From Acarospora socialis (lineage: Eukaryota > Ascomycota > Lecanoromycetes > Acarosporales > Acarosporaceae), in NCBI GenBank assembly GCA_025617375.2, contig JAMYGW020000001.1, forward strand, positions 2,604,001-2,668,000: DNA of 64,000 nucleotides, written 5' to 3'. A program made the position numbers and the translations under genes. Positions 45,302 to 58,094 of this stretch are shown here, in pieces. The notes under the pieces were generated by a model that was given only the letters and a program-made list of their open reading frames with translations, was not told the origin of the DNA and did not search any database. Numbering within the stretch: the stretch's first letter is position 1; each line of letters begins with the position of its first letter.

Positions 45302-47712
45302 ATTAATCTGTCATTTTCACAGTTCAAAATCATGTTCTCTGTCTGCATAACATTCATTTTAACAAGAAGTTCAGTGTTGAGTTTATTCACTATGTGAGTC
45401 TTGCATCTCATGTAGATCTTGTTATTGTTATTATTGATGTCATAAATGTATAGATATAAATTGATGTGCTTGAAGAAGATAAATTTGCTGATGATATCAT
45501 CAATTGATAGAGTTGTTTCACTAGATTGTGAAAGATTTTCAGCAGCTAAACTGTGATCAATAAGTATGTGAGTGATGTTAAAGTCTAAACACACAGATTG
45601 AAGTTCAGTGATAAGATTGTTGATGTTGATCTTTATAATAATATAGTTAATAAAGATAATGACATTGATTTAATACAACAAGACAAGATAGTTGTAGTGA
45701 GTGTTCATGATGTAATATTTGAGATGTGTAGTCAAAGAAAAGATTTTTTTGCATGTCAGACATGAGTAGATACACTGTGTAATTGCTTAATTTGCATAGT
45801 CATGATTTGCTGTGTCATCTTGACTAGAGTCTTGATTAAGATACTCATCATTTTGTTGATTCACATAGTAAACTGTGAAATATACTTCAACATTGTTGTC
45901 AGAGTTTGCATCAACATAATAGACTGACTGTGTATTAAAATCATTATACAAGTGAATAAAAGATGTAATTGCTAAAAATCTACCTATAAAAAATTCTGTC
46001 TAAATATCTATAGAGATGTCTTTCACATCTAGTAACTAGTCATAAGTTCATGATGACAGTAAACTTGCAAAGTGACTTGATAAATCATGTTCAACAACTG
46101 AGATCAAAACAGCAAGACTATACTCTATTCATAACAATCTGTCATTTTCTGCAAAAGTTAATGATCTTGTTGAGTAATCAATATCTGATGATAATACAAA
46201 TTGTGTAATAATGTAAGAACATTATGATACTAAATTGTTCACATCATTGAGATATAGATAGAGAGAATGAAAAGCTTAAAGCTCAATCTGTTTTGATGAC
46301 ATCTGATGACACTTTTTTTTTTTTTTACTGTTGATGAAATCTTCAATAACTACACAATATGTTGTTGTTTGTAGTTCTTCATCAGTTTCTTGACAGAACC
46401 AAAAAACCACAGAACCACAACTAAAGCAGCTATCAAAATTCTGAATAGTGCAAATTCTTTGTCTCATTCACTTCTATAAACCCTCAAAACAGCTTATCTT
46501 CATCATCAATACTGGTGGTGGGGTACCTCAATTATCATTCAGTGAAAATTTTTCGCGTACCTCCAGCCAAAACTCAAAACAACATCTCAGACATCAACAT
46601 CGCCACAATCAACGCATCTTTGAAAATTCTGAATCAACAGTTTTCTTCACCTTGATCTCTTCTAAAATTCATACTATTACTGCTTTTTGATATCTTTACT
46701 GCTCACAAAGTTGTTGGACTGTTTAGTTGTACCCCTTAGTATCTAGTTTTTGAAGTTCGCAAATTTTCGCTTAATTTTTCTAGCTTGCTTGACAGAGTTT
46801 CTGCGCACCAAGCATCACCAGATACCTCAACTAAGCCTCACTCACACCAAAACACCAAAAACACCAAAACAACCAAGAAAACACCAAAAACACCACTTTT
46901 ACGCCAACTACACAGCAATTCCAGCCTATACACACCAAGCCACATCAATTCACGCATTATACAACATACCTACATAGCTCCACCATCAAAACAAGCTATT
47001 TTATCAACAAAATCGACTACTTTTCAGCTATTTTCGCCCAAAAACCAGCGTTTCAGGTCAAATTTTTAAGCGTTACAGGCTGAATTACACCAAATTGCTC
47101 AATTCCAGCAACTGCACGCAGTTTCCGCAAAAACTAGCCGCAAAATAGCCATTTCTTGACGGATTTAGCTGGAATTTGAGCATTTCTTCTGTCAATTGAT
47201 TAGCGTTTTGCATGCAGAAAGAACCTACCAGTGAAGACATACCCTACACTAGAAGCATCTCACAAAGACCTAGTGAAGGGTATAAGCAGGTAGCTATTTT
47301 CTAGCCCTACCTGCTGGTAAAAGCTCAGACTGGCAAACAACGTCGTCTGAGTAGTTGGGATATAAATACGAGGCTCCACGTGGAAATCTTGCCCTAGACG
47401 CATCTGCCCCAAGACCTAGTGGTTGAGTGACTTATAGTATAGTCTTGCTTATAGTAGAGCTGGTAAAAGCCTATTGTAGAGTTTATCTACTCTAGGTGAA
47501 TTGGGATATTAAGCAACATCTGGATTAGGCAATTGGGTACAGCCTATTCTAGATGAAATAAGGATCCAAAGCTTCTATAATCTAGAACCTCAGGAAAATC
47601 TAGTTTTTACCTTTAAAAACTAGATAATTACTGCTAGACATAGACCTTCTGGACCTGGATTTGGATAGGATTTTGGATTTGGACAGGACGGACCCCAAAA
47701 ACACCTCATATC

Positions 47713-49302
47713 ATGACTTTTGCACTGGATTCTAGCAACTTCATGCAAGATTTCAACCTAGAAAACCCAAAAACACCTACAAAACAACAAAAATCACCAA
47801 AAACAGCACTTCCACAACTCTTTATGAGTTCACCAGACCTGTTGGGATCACAAATCACCATGAAACCTTCTCAAAAGACTATTCTAAAGTCTAAAAAGAG
47901 AAGAGCCATTGCCAGTCCAGTGCTAGAAGCTATTTCTTCTGATGAAGAATCAAATCAGCATGAAACTCATCATGCAAACTGCACAAACCTACACCCAAAA
48001 AGTCAAAATGGTGACAAACTACTTCAACAAGCCAGAAACTACCTCAAGCAAGCTATTCAGCAATTCACAAACCCCATAGTTCAACAAGAACTAGAAACTA
48101 GCATCAAGACACTGGATCAAGCAAGACAAAATGCAAATCTAGACTCACTCAAACAGTCAGATGAAGCATTTCATCAGAAACTAGATGTTCAACAACAACT
48201 AGACAGCTTCAAAGATGAAGTCAACATCAAACTAGACAAAATTCTTCACACAATGTCTAAAACAAAGTCAGAAACCACAGAGAAACCAGCATTTGTCTTT
48301 CAGACAAACAAAACAAACCCTATCAACTTTGTACAGACAAACAAAACCAGCTTTGGACAGCCAACATCAACAAAAACAGTGAAATCAGCAACATATGCAT
48401 CAATTGCAAGCAGCAAAGATCAAAATGCTCAAAACTCATGGACAACTGTTCAAAAAAAAGCACCAAAGTCAAAAGTAGTGGATAAACCCATTACTTTCAG
48501 AGAAAGACGTCTAGTTATAAAGTCAAAAACACCCACAACTACTATCAATGCCATAGACATGCGCAACAAAATCAACAACACACTTAAAACAGCAAAAATA
48601 GACAATTTGCTGGTTTCCACAGTTGCTATTTCACAATCCAAAGCTAGTATAGTGCTCACAACCAGTGAAGGCACAGCAGAAGACTTGCTAAAACATCAAC
48701 AAATCTGAAATTCATCATCTGAATTCATAGAAATCAAAAAGGATGAAAAGTGGTACAAAATAGTAGCACATGGAATTCCCACAGCTATTTTCAACGGCAA
48801 AGAAGACATGCAACTAGTCAAAGATGAAGTAGAAATCTTCAACAAAGATATCAAACTAGCTATTTTACCACGCTGGCTTACTTCAGAAGAAGCCAGACAG
48901 GAAAAACAGCATGCATCTATTGTTTTGACAGTCAAATCAGAACAAGAAGCTCAAAAAGCACTCAGAAACAGACTGATAATTACTGGAACATCAGTTAGAA
49001 CTGCAGTCTACAACACTTGCAAACCAACAGATCAATGCAGAAAGTGTCAAAAGTTTGGACATACTCAAAAAGTATGCAAAAATCAAGACACATGTCAATT
49101 CTGTGCGGGAAACCACAATACTAGAGAACATGGCTGTTTCCTTTGTCCCACACAGTCAAAAGGAACCACTTGTGCACATATAGTCTATAAATGCAGCAAT
49201 TGTGGTGAGAAACATCAAGCAAATAGTGCAGAATGCAGTGTTTTCAAAGCACTACAGCCTATTTCTTCAACAGCAGATCCACTATCTATGAAAATGTCAT
49301 GA
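47713..49302 (+). CDS. LINE copy 1 ORF1 (gag-like RNA-binding protein)
   Basis: 530 codons from the ATG at 47,713 to the stop at 49,300-49,302. One in-frame TGA at 48,706-48,708 (after LLKHQQI) splits it into 331 and about 197 residues. The first half is rich in Gln, Lys, Thr with a coiled-coil-like middle. The second half has a PRE/RRM-like region (EKWYKIVAHGIP...) and three Cys-rich knuckles: CRKCQKFGHTQKVC, CQFCAGNHNTREHGC and CSNCGEKHQANSAEC, as in Tad and Jockey ORF1 proteins that coat LINE RNA. The TGA sits where related LINEs, as I recall, have Trp (consensus DIW...). Its context TGAAA fits TGGAA with GG changed to GA. Confidence 0.85.
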
Positions 49303-52300
49303 ATAACACAACAAATTCATCACAAATCACCATTCTACAACACAACTGCGCAAGATCTATGAATGTCATGTACTCATGTCTGAATTCAGCTACAAAAACT
49401 GCAGACATAGTTCTTCTTCAAGAACCATGGGTTGCAAGAGACAACAAAACCACTATTTCACATTCATCTTTTACTAGTTTGATACCCACATCTAATCTAG
49501 ATATTAGACCTAGAACTATGGCATTTGTGTCTAAAACTAAACAAGATTTAGTGTGTATACCAAGACCTGACTTGTCAAAAGACTCAGATTTGCAAATACT
49601 CAGTATTTCAGCAAATGGAATTTCTAGTATACTGTTACTTAACATATACAATGAAAAGTCACAGCAAATCAACAATGATCAATGGACCATAGACAGATGT
49701 TTAACAGCAATTCAACTACCACAAAGAGCTACTATCTGTGGGGATTTTAATGCACATCATGCATGGTGGAATTCATCAATAGAAAACTCTATAAGAGCTA
49801 CTTCTTTGATAAACTGGCTGAAAATTCACAACTGTGAGCTATTAAATACACCAGACATAAACACCTATACACATCACTCAGGAAATGCCACATCAGTGAT
49901 TGATTTGACTTTTGCAACACCCTTACTTTGCAATTTCATCAGAAATTGGCAAGTAAATCAAGACATGGAGTCTGGATCAGACCATGAAGTTATTCAGTTT
50001 CAAATAACTGCAAATGAGTCTGAATGGGTTGAAAGTCCACTGAGTGCATCATACAATATAGACAAAGCAGACTGGGTTAAATTTGCAGAAACTCTGCAAA
50101 TAAACTCAGTACAAACCAGTGTTCAAATTCAAAGCTTAATGCAACATCTATCAGATCAAAATCTAGAAGAAATGGCTATTTCTCTCAGAAATCTGATAGC
50201 AAATGCAGCAGATCAGCATATACCAAAGAGAAAACCTTGTTCAAAAGCCAAAGTATGGTGGTCTGAATCATTATCAGTACTTAGAACTGAAATGAGTGGT
50301 TTTAGAAGATACTGGAAACATCACAAATCACAAGAAAACTGAAATCAATTCAGAAATGCAAGAAATAGATACTTTCACGCAATTCAGAAAGCCAAACATA
50401 CCTCATGGACTACTTTTCTGCAAGGTGCAGCTGGAAAAGATGTTTTCACAGCATATCATTACACTAAACCACGAAAAATAGAGAAAACACCTCCTATAAA
50501 GCATGAAAACAAAGTAGGACTCACATTTAAAGACAAATGTGACTTGTTTCTTGAAGCTATGTTTCCAAAACCACCTCAAACAAGTTCAGTTGAGCTAGAA
50601 TGTGATAATAGTCTCACAAAACCATGGTTTTCAGTCATTTCTAAGGAAATAAAACAAGCTATTATGACTTCATCAACAAAAAAAGCACCTGGGCCAGATG
50701 GATTGTCCTTTTTGATAATTCAACATGCATATCAAGCTATATCTGAGTTATTTCACACTGTTTATTCAGTTTTAATAAATCAAGGTTATCATCCAGTATG
50801 CTGGCGTCAAGGAACTGGTGCAATTCTAAGAAAAGAAGGCAAAGCAGACTATTCAATACCCAAAGCATATAGGCCAATCACTCTACTAAATTGCTTGGGC
50901 AAAATATCTGAAAAGATAATGGCAACAAGACTTTCCTATTGGGCTGAAACCACAAACTTGCTATATCATGAGCAAATGGGCAGTAGAAAGCAAAGATCAG
51001 CTGTGGATGCAGCTATGTGTTTAACACATGACATTCAACAAGCAATCAACAACAACAAAGTCTTGACAGCTTTATTCTTGAATGTTAAGGGTGCATTTAA
51101 CTATGTGTCTTTAAATCAACTGCTAAAAGTCATGAAAAGACTACATTTACCACAAACTGTACTAAAATGGGTGCAATGCTTTCTTACAAATAGAACAATT
51201 GCTCTAGCTTTTGATGGTGAAAAAAATCACCCACAAAGTGTCAATTCTGGAATTCCACAAGGATCACCTATATCACCAATGCTATTTTTGATCTATATGC
51301 GATTTCTATTCACAAAAATCAACAATAAACACACTCAACTAAAGCTACCAAGCTATATTGATGATGTGGCTATTATTGTGGAAGGAAAAACAGCTGCAGA
51401 CAACAGCAAAACACTAGAATCAGTCACAAAAACTGCATTTCAATGGGCTGAAGAAAATGCAGTTATATTTGATGACAGCAAGTCAGAACTCATCCATTTT
51501 CAGAAAGGAAATCAAGCTATATCAACAGTAAAACTACCAAATAACACTGTTATACATCCTTCTAAAGTTGTACACTGGCTAGGTGTTTGGTTTGACACTA
51601 AAATGTCTTTTAAGACACATGTGCAAAAGAAAATAGCTTCTGCAACTAGAACATTGCATTTACTGCATAGACTGATGAATTCTGAATGGGGTTTATCAAC
51701 ATCAGCTGGAAAACAGCTGTACACAGCCTGCATCACATCTATAAGTGACTATGGAAGCCCAGTATGGTGGAAACAACAAAAGAATTTTGAAAAGCTGTTT
51801 CAAAAACTTCAAAATTCAGCAACTAGAAAAATTCTAGGTGCATTTAGGTCTTCACCATCAGCTGCTATGGAGCTAGAATCAGCTATATTACCACCCAGAT
51901 TTAGACTTGATCAAAAAACAGAGCTATATGCTTTAAGAATAGCTACTTTGTCAGAAAATCATCCAATTAGACAAAGAACTCCATACACCTACCCACCAGG
52001 ACTTGGAACTGGATGTGATATTGATGAAAATCATTATCTTGACTGGAATCAACATCCAAACTCTCTCATTAAGAAGAAACACCCAACTCAGTTGATTAAA
52101 GTGCTATATAGCATTTGCAAATATCTACCAGAAACACTAAATTTGGAGGTTTCAACTCAAAATGAGTTATGCTGTGCACCTTGGAGTGTTTCACCAAACA
52201 TAGACATTCAAATCAGCAAATCTGACAAAAAACTAGCTACTTTGGAACATCTAAAGAGACTAGAAACACTTTTCTCTAAGGAAATCAAGTTTAAAAATGC

Positions 52301-53180
52301 TGTTTTGTACACAGATGGGTCAAAACTAGATGAGAATCTAGGTGCAGGTCTTTGCTACATGTATAAAGATATTATACATCAACAATCTTGGAATCTAGGA
52401 ACCACCATGGAAGTCTATGATGCTGAATTGTTTGGAATTTCACAGTCTTTGAAGTTAAGTCTCAAAGAAATCATGAAATATCAAAGAATCAAAGACATAT
52501 GGATCTTTTCAGACAATCAAGCAGCTATACAAAGAATTCAAACTACAAACCAAGGATCTGGACAGCAGCTAGCTATTAAATGTCAAGAAACTCTTCAAAA
52601 ACTCATAGATTATGAAGTTACACCTCATATTCATTGGGTTCCTGGACATGAGGACATTAAAGGCAATGAAATAGCAGATGAAGCTGCAAAATCAGGTGCA
52701 AAGCAGTCAATTTCACCAGATATTGATAGATTTACATCTATTAGCTATATCAAACACAAAATCAAGGTCAAAGCACTGGAAAACTGGACCACTCACTGGA
52801 AAAAGACAACCCAAGGAAGATACTATGCTCAGTTTGATCAAACACCTAGTTTTCACATCAAAGAAGATCTGAAAAGTGCAGACAGACTTTCATTTGCTAC
52901 TTTTACACAAATGAAACTAGGTCATGACTATTTCAAAGCATATCTGCATAGATTATCAGACTATAATAGCAAGAAATGCAATGGTGCATGCAACAAAGAT
53001 CAAACTCCAGAGCATTTGTTGACAGCCTGTCAATATAACAAAAAGGAGCAAACTGAGCTGAAAAATCAGCTCAGAAACATCAATTTGCCATATACAGCAA
53101 AGGTGCTGTTTACTACCAAGGAAGGAATCAAAGCTACTTTGCTGTTTTTGAAGAAAACCAAAGTAGCTACTAGAAAATGA
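49299..53180 (+). CDS. LINE copy 1 ORF2 (endonuclease, reverse transcriptase, RNase H)
   Basis: Begins at ATG 49,299, overlapping the ORF1 stop as ATGA, which suits termination-reinitiation. 1293 codons with one in-frame TGA at 50,340-50,342 (SQEN-TGA-NQFRNARN), most likely a former Trp. AP-endonuclease motifs: LQHNCARS, LLQEPW, CGDFNAHHAWW, SGSDHEV. Reverse transcriptase: KAPGPDG, YRPITLLNCLGKISEK, GIPQGSPISPMLF, SYIDDVAII. RNase H: LYTDGSK, AELFGI, SDNQAAI, WVPGHEDIKGNEIADEAAK. C-terminal CNGACNKDQTPEHLLTAC zinc motif. At codon 595 the first Asp of RT motif A is Asn (LFLNVKGAF; copy 2 has LFLDVKGAF), so this copy's polymerase is probably inactive. Confidence 0.88.
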
Positions 53181-53413
53181 TTATTAGAAGAAGTTGAGGA
53201 TGAAGATGAGATTTAGAAAAGAAGAAAGATATTGATTGACAATCAGCATCAGGTTGACTGAACAGAAGTGATCAAAAAGTATTCAGATTGATTATTCACA
53301 TGTACAAGATTTTGAGTTTTGTTTTGTGTCTACATCTTTCACTATATGTCTATTAACTGCCATAGCTTTTATAGCTGCATGCATAGAATGAAGAATAAAT
53401 AAATAAATAAATG

Positions 53414-53980
53414 ATATTGTTTAAATTTCTTGTGTGAAAGACAAAGAATCACAAAATTGAAATATGCTTATTCAGAGAATATATTATGCAGAATGAAGAC
53501 AGATGAATCTTCAGCAAAGAATATATATTATTTGAATTTCTGCAAAGAGTAAAAGTCTTGAAGAGTTAGTTGCAGATGAAATACAATCAGTATGAACTTC
53601 AATTACACTCAGAAAGACATATTGAGTGATACAGTCTAGAGTATGTGAATTTTATGATTAAAAAAGAATTCAAATGATTTCAAGAACTTTAAAAACAAGT
53701 TAAATGATCAGAAAAGTTAAAAAACAGAAAGTTTTCTTGACAAAATTAGAGAACAAGAAGCTAGCAGTGTCTCAAAGAAATAACAATGATCATTGAAGTT
53801 AAACTCAAATCATGATCAATGAACATTAAATTAATGCATTAATGAATTTTGAAGTGAATAGTAATGTTATGAACTGCAAAATCATCAAGATGTTGAAGTT
53901 AAAGACACAGTGAGCACACTGTTCATTTAACATACAGATGATCAATGAAGTTATGAAAAGAATAGAGAAGAAAATCTGTG
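53414..53980. other. AT-rich spacer between inverted LINE copies
   Basis: 567 bp of very AT-rich sequence without long open frames. It separates the 3' tails of the two LINEs and would be the loop if the inverted copies paired. Probably old element DNA into which the LINEs inserted. Confidence 0.5.
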
Positions 53981-54212
53981 TTTTTTTTATTTATTTATTC
54001 TTCATTCTATGCATGCAGCTATAAAAGCTATGACAGTTAATAGACATATAGTGAAAGATGTAGACACAAAACAAAACCCAAAATCTTGTACATGTGAATA
54101 ATCAATCTGAATACTTTTTGATCACTTCTGTTCAGTCAACCTGATGCTGATTGTTAATCAATATCTTTTTTCTTTTCTAAATCTCATCTTCATCCTCAAC
54201 TTCTTCTAATAA

Positions 54213-57200
54213 TCATTTTCTAGTAGCTACTTTGATTTTCTTCAAAAACAGCAAAGTAGCTTTGATTTCTTCCTTGATAGTAAACAGCATCTTTGCTGTA
54301 TATGGCAAATTGATGTTTCTGAGCTGATTTTTCAGCTCAGTTTGCTCTTTTTTGTTATATTGACAGGCTGTCAACAAATGCTCTGGAGTTTGATCTTTGT
54401 TGCATGCATCATTGCATTTCTTGCTGTTATAGTCTGGTAATCTATGCAGATATGCTTTGAAATAGTTATGATCTAGTTTCATTTGTGTAAAAGTAGCAAA
54501 TGAAAGTCTGTCTGCACTTTTCAGATCTTCTTTGATGTGAAAACTAGGTGTTTGATCAAACTGAGCATAGTATCTTTCTTGAGTTGTCTTTTTTCAGTGA
54601 GTGGTCCAGTTTTCCAGTGCTTTGACCTTGATTTTGTGTTTGATATAGCTAATAGATGTAAATCAATCAATATCTGGTGAAATTGACTGCTTTGCATCTG
54701 ATTTTGCAGCTTCATCTGCTATTTCATTGTCTTTAATGTCCTCATGTCCAGGAACCCAATGAATATGAGGTGTAACTTCATATTCTATGAGTTTTTGAAG
54801 AGTTTCTTGACATTTAATAGCTAGATGCTGTTCAGATTCTTGATTTGTGGTTTGAATTCTTTGTATAGCTGCTTGATTGTCTGAAAAGATCCATATGTCT
54901 TTGATTCTTTGATATTTCATGATTTCTTTGAGACTTAACTTCAAAGACTGTGAAATTCCAAACAATTCAGCATCATAGACTTCCATGGTGGTTCCTAGAT
55001 TTCAAGATTGTTGATGTATAATATCTTTATACATGTAGCAAAGACCTGCACCTAGATTTTCATCTAGTTTTGACTCATCTGTGTATAGAATAGCATTTCT
55101 TGCTCTAGTTTCTTTAGAAACAAGTGTTTCTAATTTCTTTAGATGTTTCAAAGTAGCTAGTTTCTTGTCAGATTTGCTGATTTGAATGTCTATGTTTGGT
55201 GAAACACTTCAAGGTGCACAGCATAACTCATTTTGAGTTGAAACCTTCAAATTTAGTGTTTCTGGTAGATATTTGCAAATGCTATATAGCACTTTAATCA
55301 ACTGAGTTGGGTGTTTCTTCTTAATGAGAGAGTTTGGATGTTGATTCCAGTCAAGATAATGATTTTCATCAATATCACATCCAGTTTCAAGTCCTGGTGA
55401 GTAGGTGTATGGAGTTCTTTGTTTAATTGGATGATTTTCTGACAAAGTAGCTATTCTTAAAGCATATAGCTCTGTTTTTTGATCAAGTCTAAATCTGAGT
55501 GGTAATATAGCTGATTCTAGCTTCATAGCAGCTGATGATGAAGACCTAAATGCACCTAGAATTTTTCTAGTTGCTGAATTTTGAAGTTTTTGAAACAGCT
55601 TTTCAAAATTCTTTTGTTGTTTCCACCATACTGGGCTTCCATAGTCACTTATAGATGTGATGCAGACTGTGTACAGCTGTTTTCCAGCTGATGTTGATAA
55701 ACCCCATTCAGAATTCATCAGTCTATGCAGTAAATGCAATGTTCTAGTTGCAGAAGCTATTTTCTTTTGCACATGTGTCTTAAAAGACATTTTAGTGTCA
55801 AACCAAACACCTAGCCAGCATACAACTTTAGAAGGATGTATAACAGTGTTATTTGGTAGTTTTACTGTTGATATAGCTTGATTTTCTTTCTGAAAATGAA
55901 TGAGTTCTGACTTGCTGTCATCAAATATAACTGCATTTTCTTCAGCCCATTGAAATGCAGTTTTTGTGACTGATTCTAGTGTTTTGCTGTTGTCTGCAGC
56001 TGATTTTTCTTCCACAATAATAGCCACATCATCAATATAGCTTGGTAGCTTTAGTTGAGTGTGTTTATTGTTGATTTTTGTGAATAGAAATCGCATATAG
56101 ATCAAAAATAGCATTGATGATATAGGTGATCCTTGTGGAATTCCAGAATTGACACTTTGTGAGTGATTTTTTTCACCATCAAAAGCTAGAGCAATTGTTC
56201 TATTTGTAAGAAAGCATTGCACCCATTTTAGTACAGTTTGTGATAAATGTAGTCTTTTCATGACTTTTAGCAGTTGATTTAAAGACACATGATTAAATGC
56301 ACCCTTAACATCCAAGAATAAAGCTGTCAAGACTTTGTTGTTGTTGATTGCTTGTTGAATGTCATGTGTTAAACACATAGCTGCATCCACAGCTGATCTT
56401 TGCTTTCTATCACCCATTTGCTCATGATATAGCAAGTCTGTGGTTTCAGCCCAATAGGAAAGTCTTGTTGCCATTATCTTTTCAGATATTTTGCTCAAGC
56501 AATTTAGTAGAGTGATTGACCTATATGCTTTGGGTATTGAATAGTCTGCTTTGCCTTCTTTTCTCAGAATTGCACCAGTTTCTTGATGCCAGCATACTGA
56601 ATGATAGTCTTGATTTATTAAAACTGAATAAACAGTGTGAAATAACTCAGATATAGCTTGATATGCATGTTGAATTATCAAAAAAGACAATTCATCTGGC
56701 CCAGGTGCTTTCTTTGTTGATGAAGTCATAATAGCTTGTTTTATTTTCTTAGAAATGACTGAAAACCATGGTTTTGTGAGACTATTATCACATTCTAGCT
56801 CAACTGGGCTTGTTTGAGGTGGTTTTGGAAACATAGCTTCAAGAAACAAGTCACATTTGTCTTTAAATGTGAGTTCCACTTTGTTTTCATGCTTTATAGG
56901 AGGTGTTTTCTCTATTTTTCGTGGTTTAGTGTAATGATATGCTGTAAAAACATCTTTTCCAGCTGCACCTTGCAGAAAAGTAGTCCATAAGGTATGTTTG
57001 ACTTTCTGAATTGCGTGAAAGTATCTATTTCTTGCATTTCTGAATTGATTTCAGTTTTCTTGTGATTTGTGATGTTTCCAGTATCTTCTAAAACCACTCA
57101 TTTCAGTTTTAAGTACTGATAATGATTCAGACCACCATACTTTGACTTTTGAACAAGGTTTTCTCTTTGGTATATGCTGATCTGCTGCATTTGCTATCAG

Positions 57201-58094
57201 ATTTCTGAGAGAAATAGTCATTTCTTCTAGATTTTGATCTGATAGATGTTGCATTAAGCTTTGAATTTGAACACTGGTTTGTACTGAGTTTATTTGCAGA
57301 GTTTCTGCAAATTTAACCCAGTCTGCTTTGTCTATATTGTATGATGCACTCAGTGGACTTTCAACCCATTCAGACTCATTTGCAGTTATTTGAAACTGAA
57401 TAACTTCATGGTCTGATCCAGACTCCATGTCTTGATTTACTTGCCAATTTCTGATGAAATTGCAAAGTAAGGGTGTTGCAAAAGTCAAATCAATCACTGA
57501 TGTGGCATTTCCTGAGTGATGTGTATAGGTGTTTATGTCTGGTGTATTTAATAGCTCACAGTTGTGAATTTTCAGCCAGTTTATCAAAGAAGTAGCTCTT
57601 ATAGAGTTTTCTATTGATGAATTCCACCATGCATGATGTGCATTAAAATCCCCACAGATAGTAGCTCTTTGTGGTAGTTGAATTGCTGTTAAACATCTGT
57701 CTATGGTCCATTGATCATTGTTGATTTGCTGTGACTTTTCATTGTATATGTTAAGTAACAGTATACTAGAAATTCCATTTGCTGAAATACTGAGTATTTG
57801 CAAATCTGAGTCTTTTGACAAGTCAGGTCTTGGTATACACACTAAATCTTGTTTAGTTTTAGACACAAATGCCATAGTTCTAGGTCTAATATCTAGATTA
57901 GATGTGGGTATCAAACTAGTAAAAGATGAATGTGAAATAGTGGTTTTGTTGTCTCTTGCAACCCATGGTTCTTGAAGAAGAACTATGTCTGCAGTTTTTG
58001 TAGCTGAATTCAGACATGAGTACATGACATTCATAGATCTTGCGCAGTTGTGTTGTAGAATGGTGATTTGTGATGAATTTGTTGTGTTATTCAT
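54213..58094 (-). pseudogene. LINE copy 2 ORF2, interrupted
   Basis: Counterpart of copy 1 ORF2, again starting with an ATGA overlap (58,091-58,094). In-frame TGA codons: 57,051-57,053 (shared with copy 1), 55,209-55,211 (CAP-SVS), 55,002-55,004 (QQS-NLG), 54,663-54,665 (DID-FTS) and 54,594-54,596 (TTH-KKT). At four of the five, copy 1 or related LINEs have Trp (TGG); at 54,663 copy 1 has Arg. The RT motif A Asp is kept here (LFLDVKGAF), as are GIPQGSPIS and SYIDDVAII. The N-terminal endonuclease part differs from copy 1 in only about three residues of 369. Confidence 0.85.

Larger units (their letters stand above)
43382..46512. other. AT-rich repeat-derived DNA, possibly starting with a Tc1-like terminus
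   Basis: After TA at 43,380-43,381 the sequence reads CAAAGTGGAGGACAAAAATG followed by GTTCACTCAC, which resembles the ends of Tc1/mariner elements as I remember them and, like the TIR tips at 30,918, keeps GG and CC. The rest is very AT-rich with no long open frame and no partner terminus found in the window. Apart from the repeats listed separately I recognise nothing in it. Confidence 0.35.
46513..53413 (+). mobile_element. Tad-type LINE, copy 1, nearly full length
   Basis: About 6.9 kb: a 1.2-kb 5' untranslated region, ORF1, ORF2 overlapping by ATGA, a short 3' untranslated region and a tail of AAAT/AATA repeats (53,394-53,412). The domain order (gag-like with three zinc knuckles; AP-type endonuclease, reverse transcriptase, RNase H, terminal CCHC) is that of the fungal Tad clade. 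Both frames are open except for one TGA each. The 5' 60 bp (from GGTGGTGGGGTACC) are missing in copy 2. No clear target duplication was found. Confidence 0.9.
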
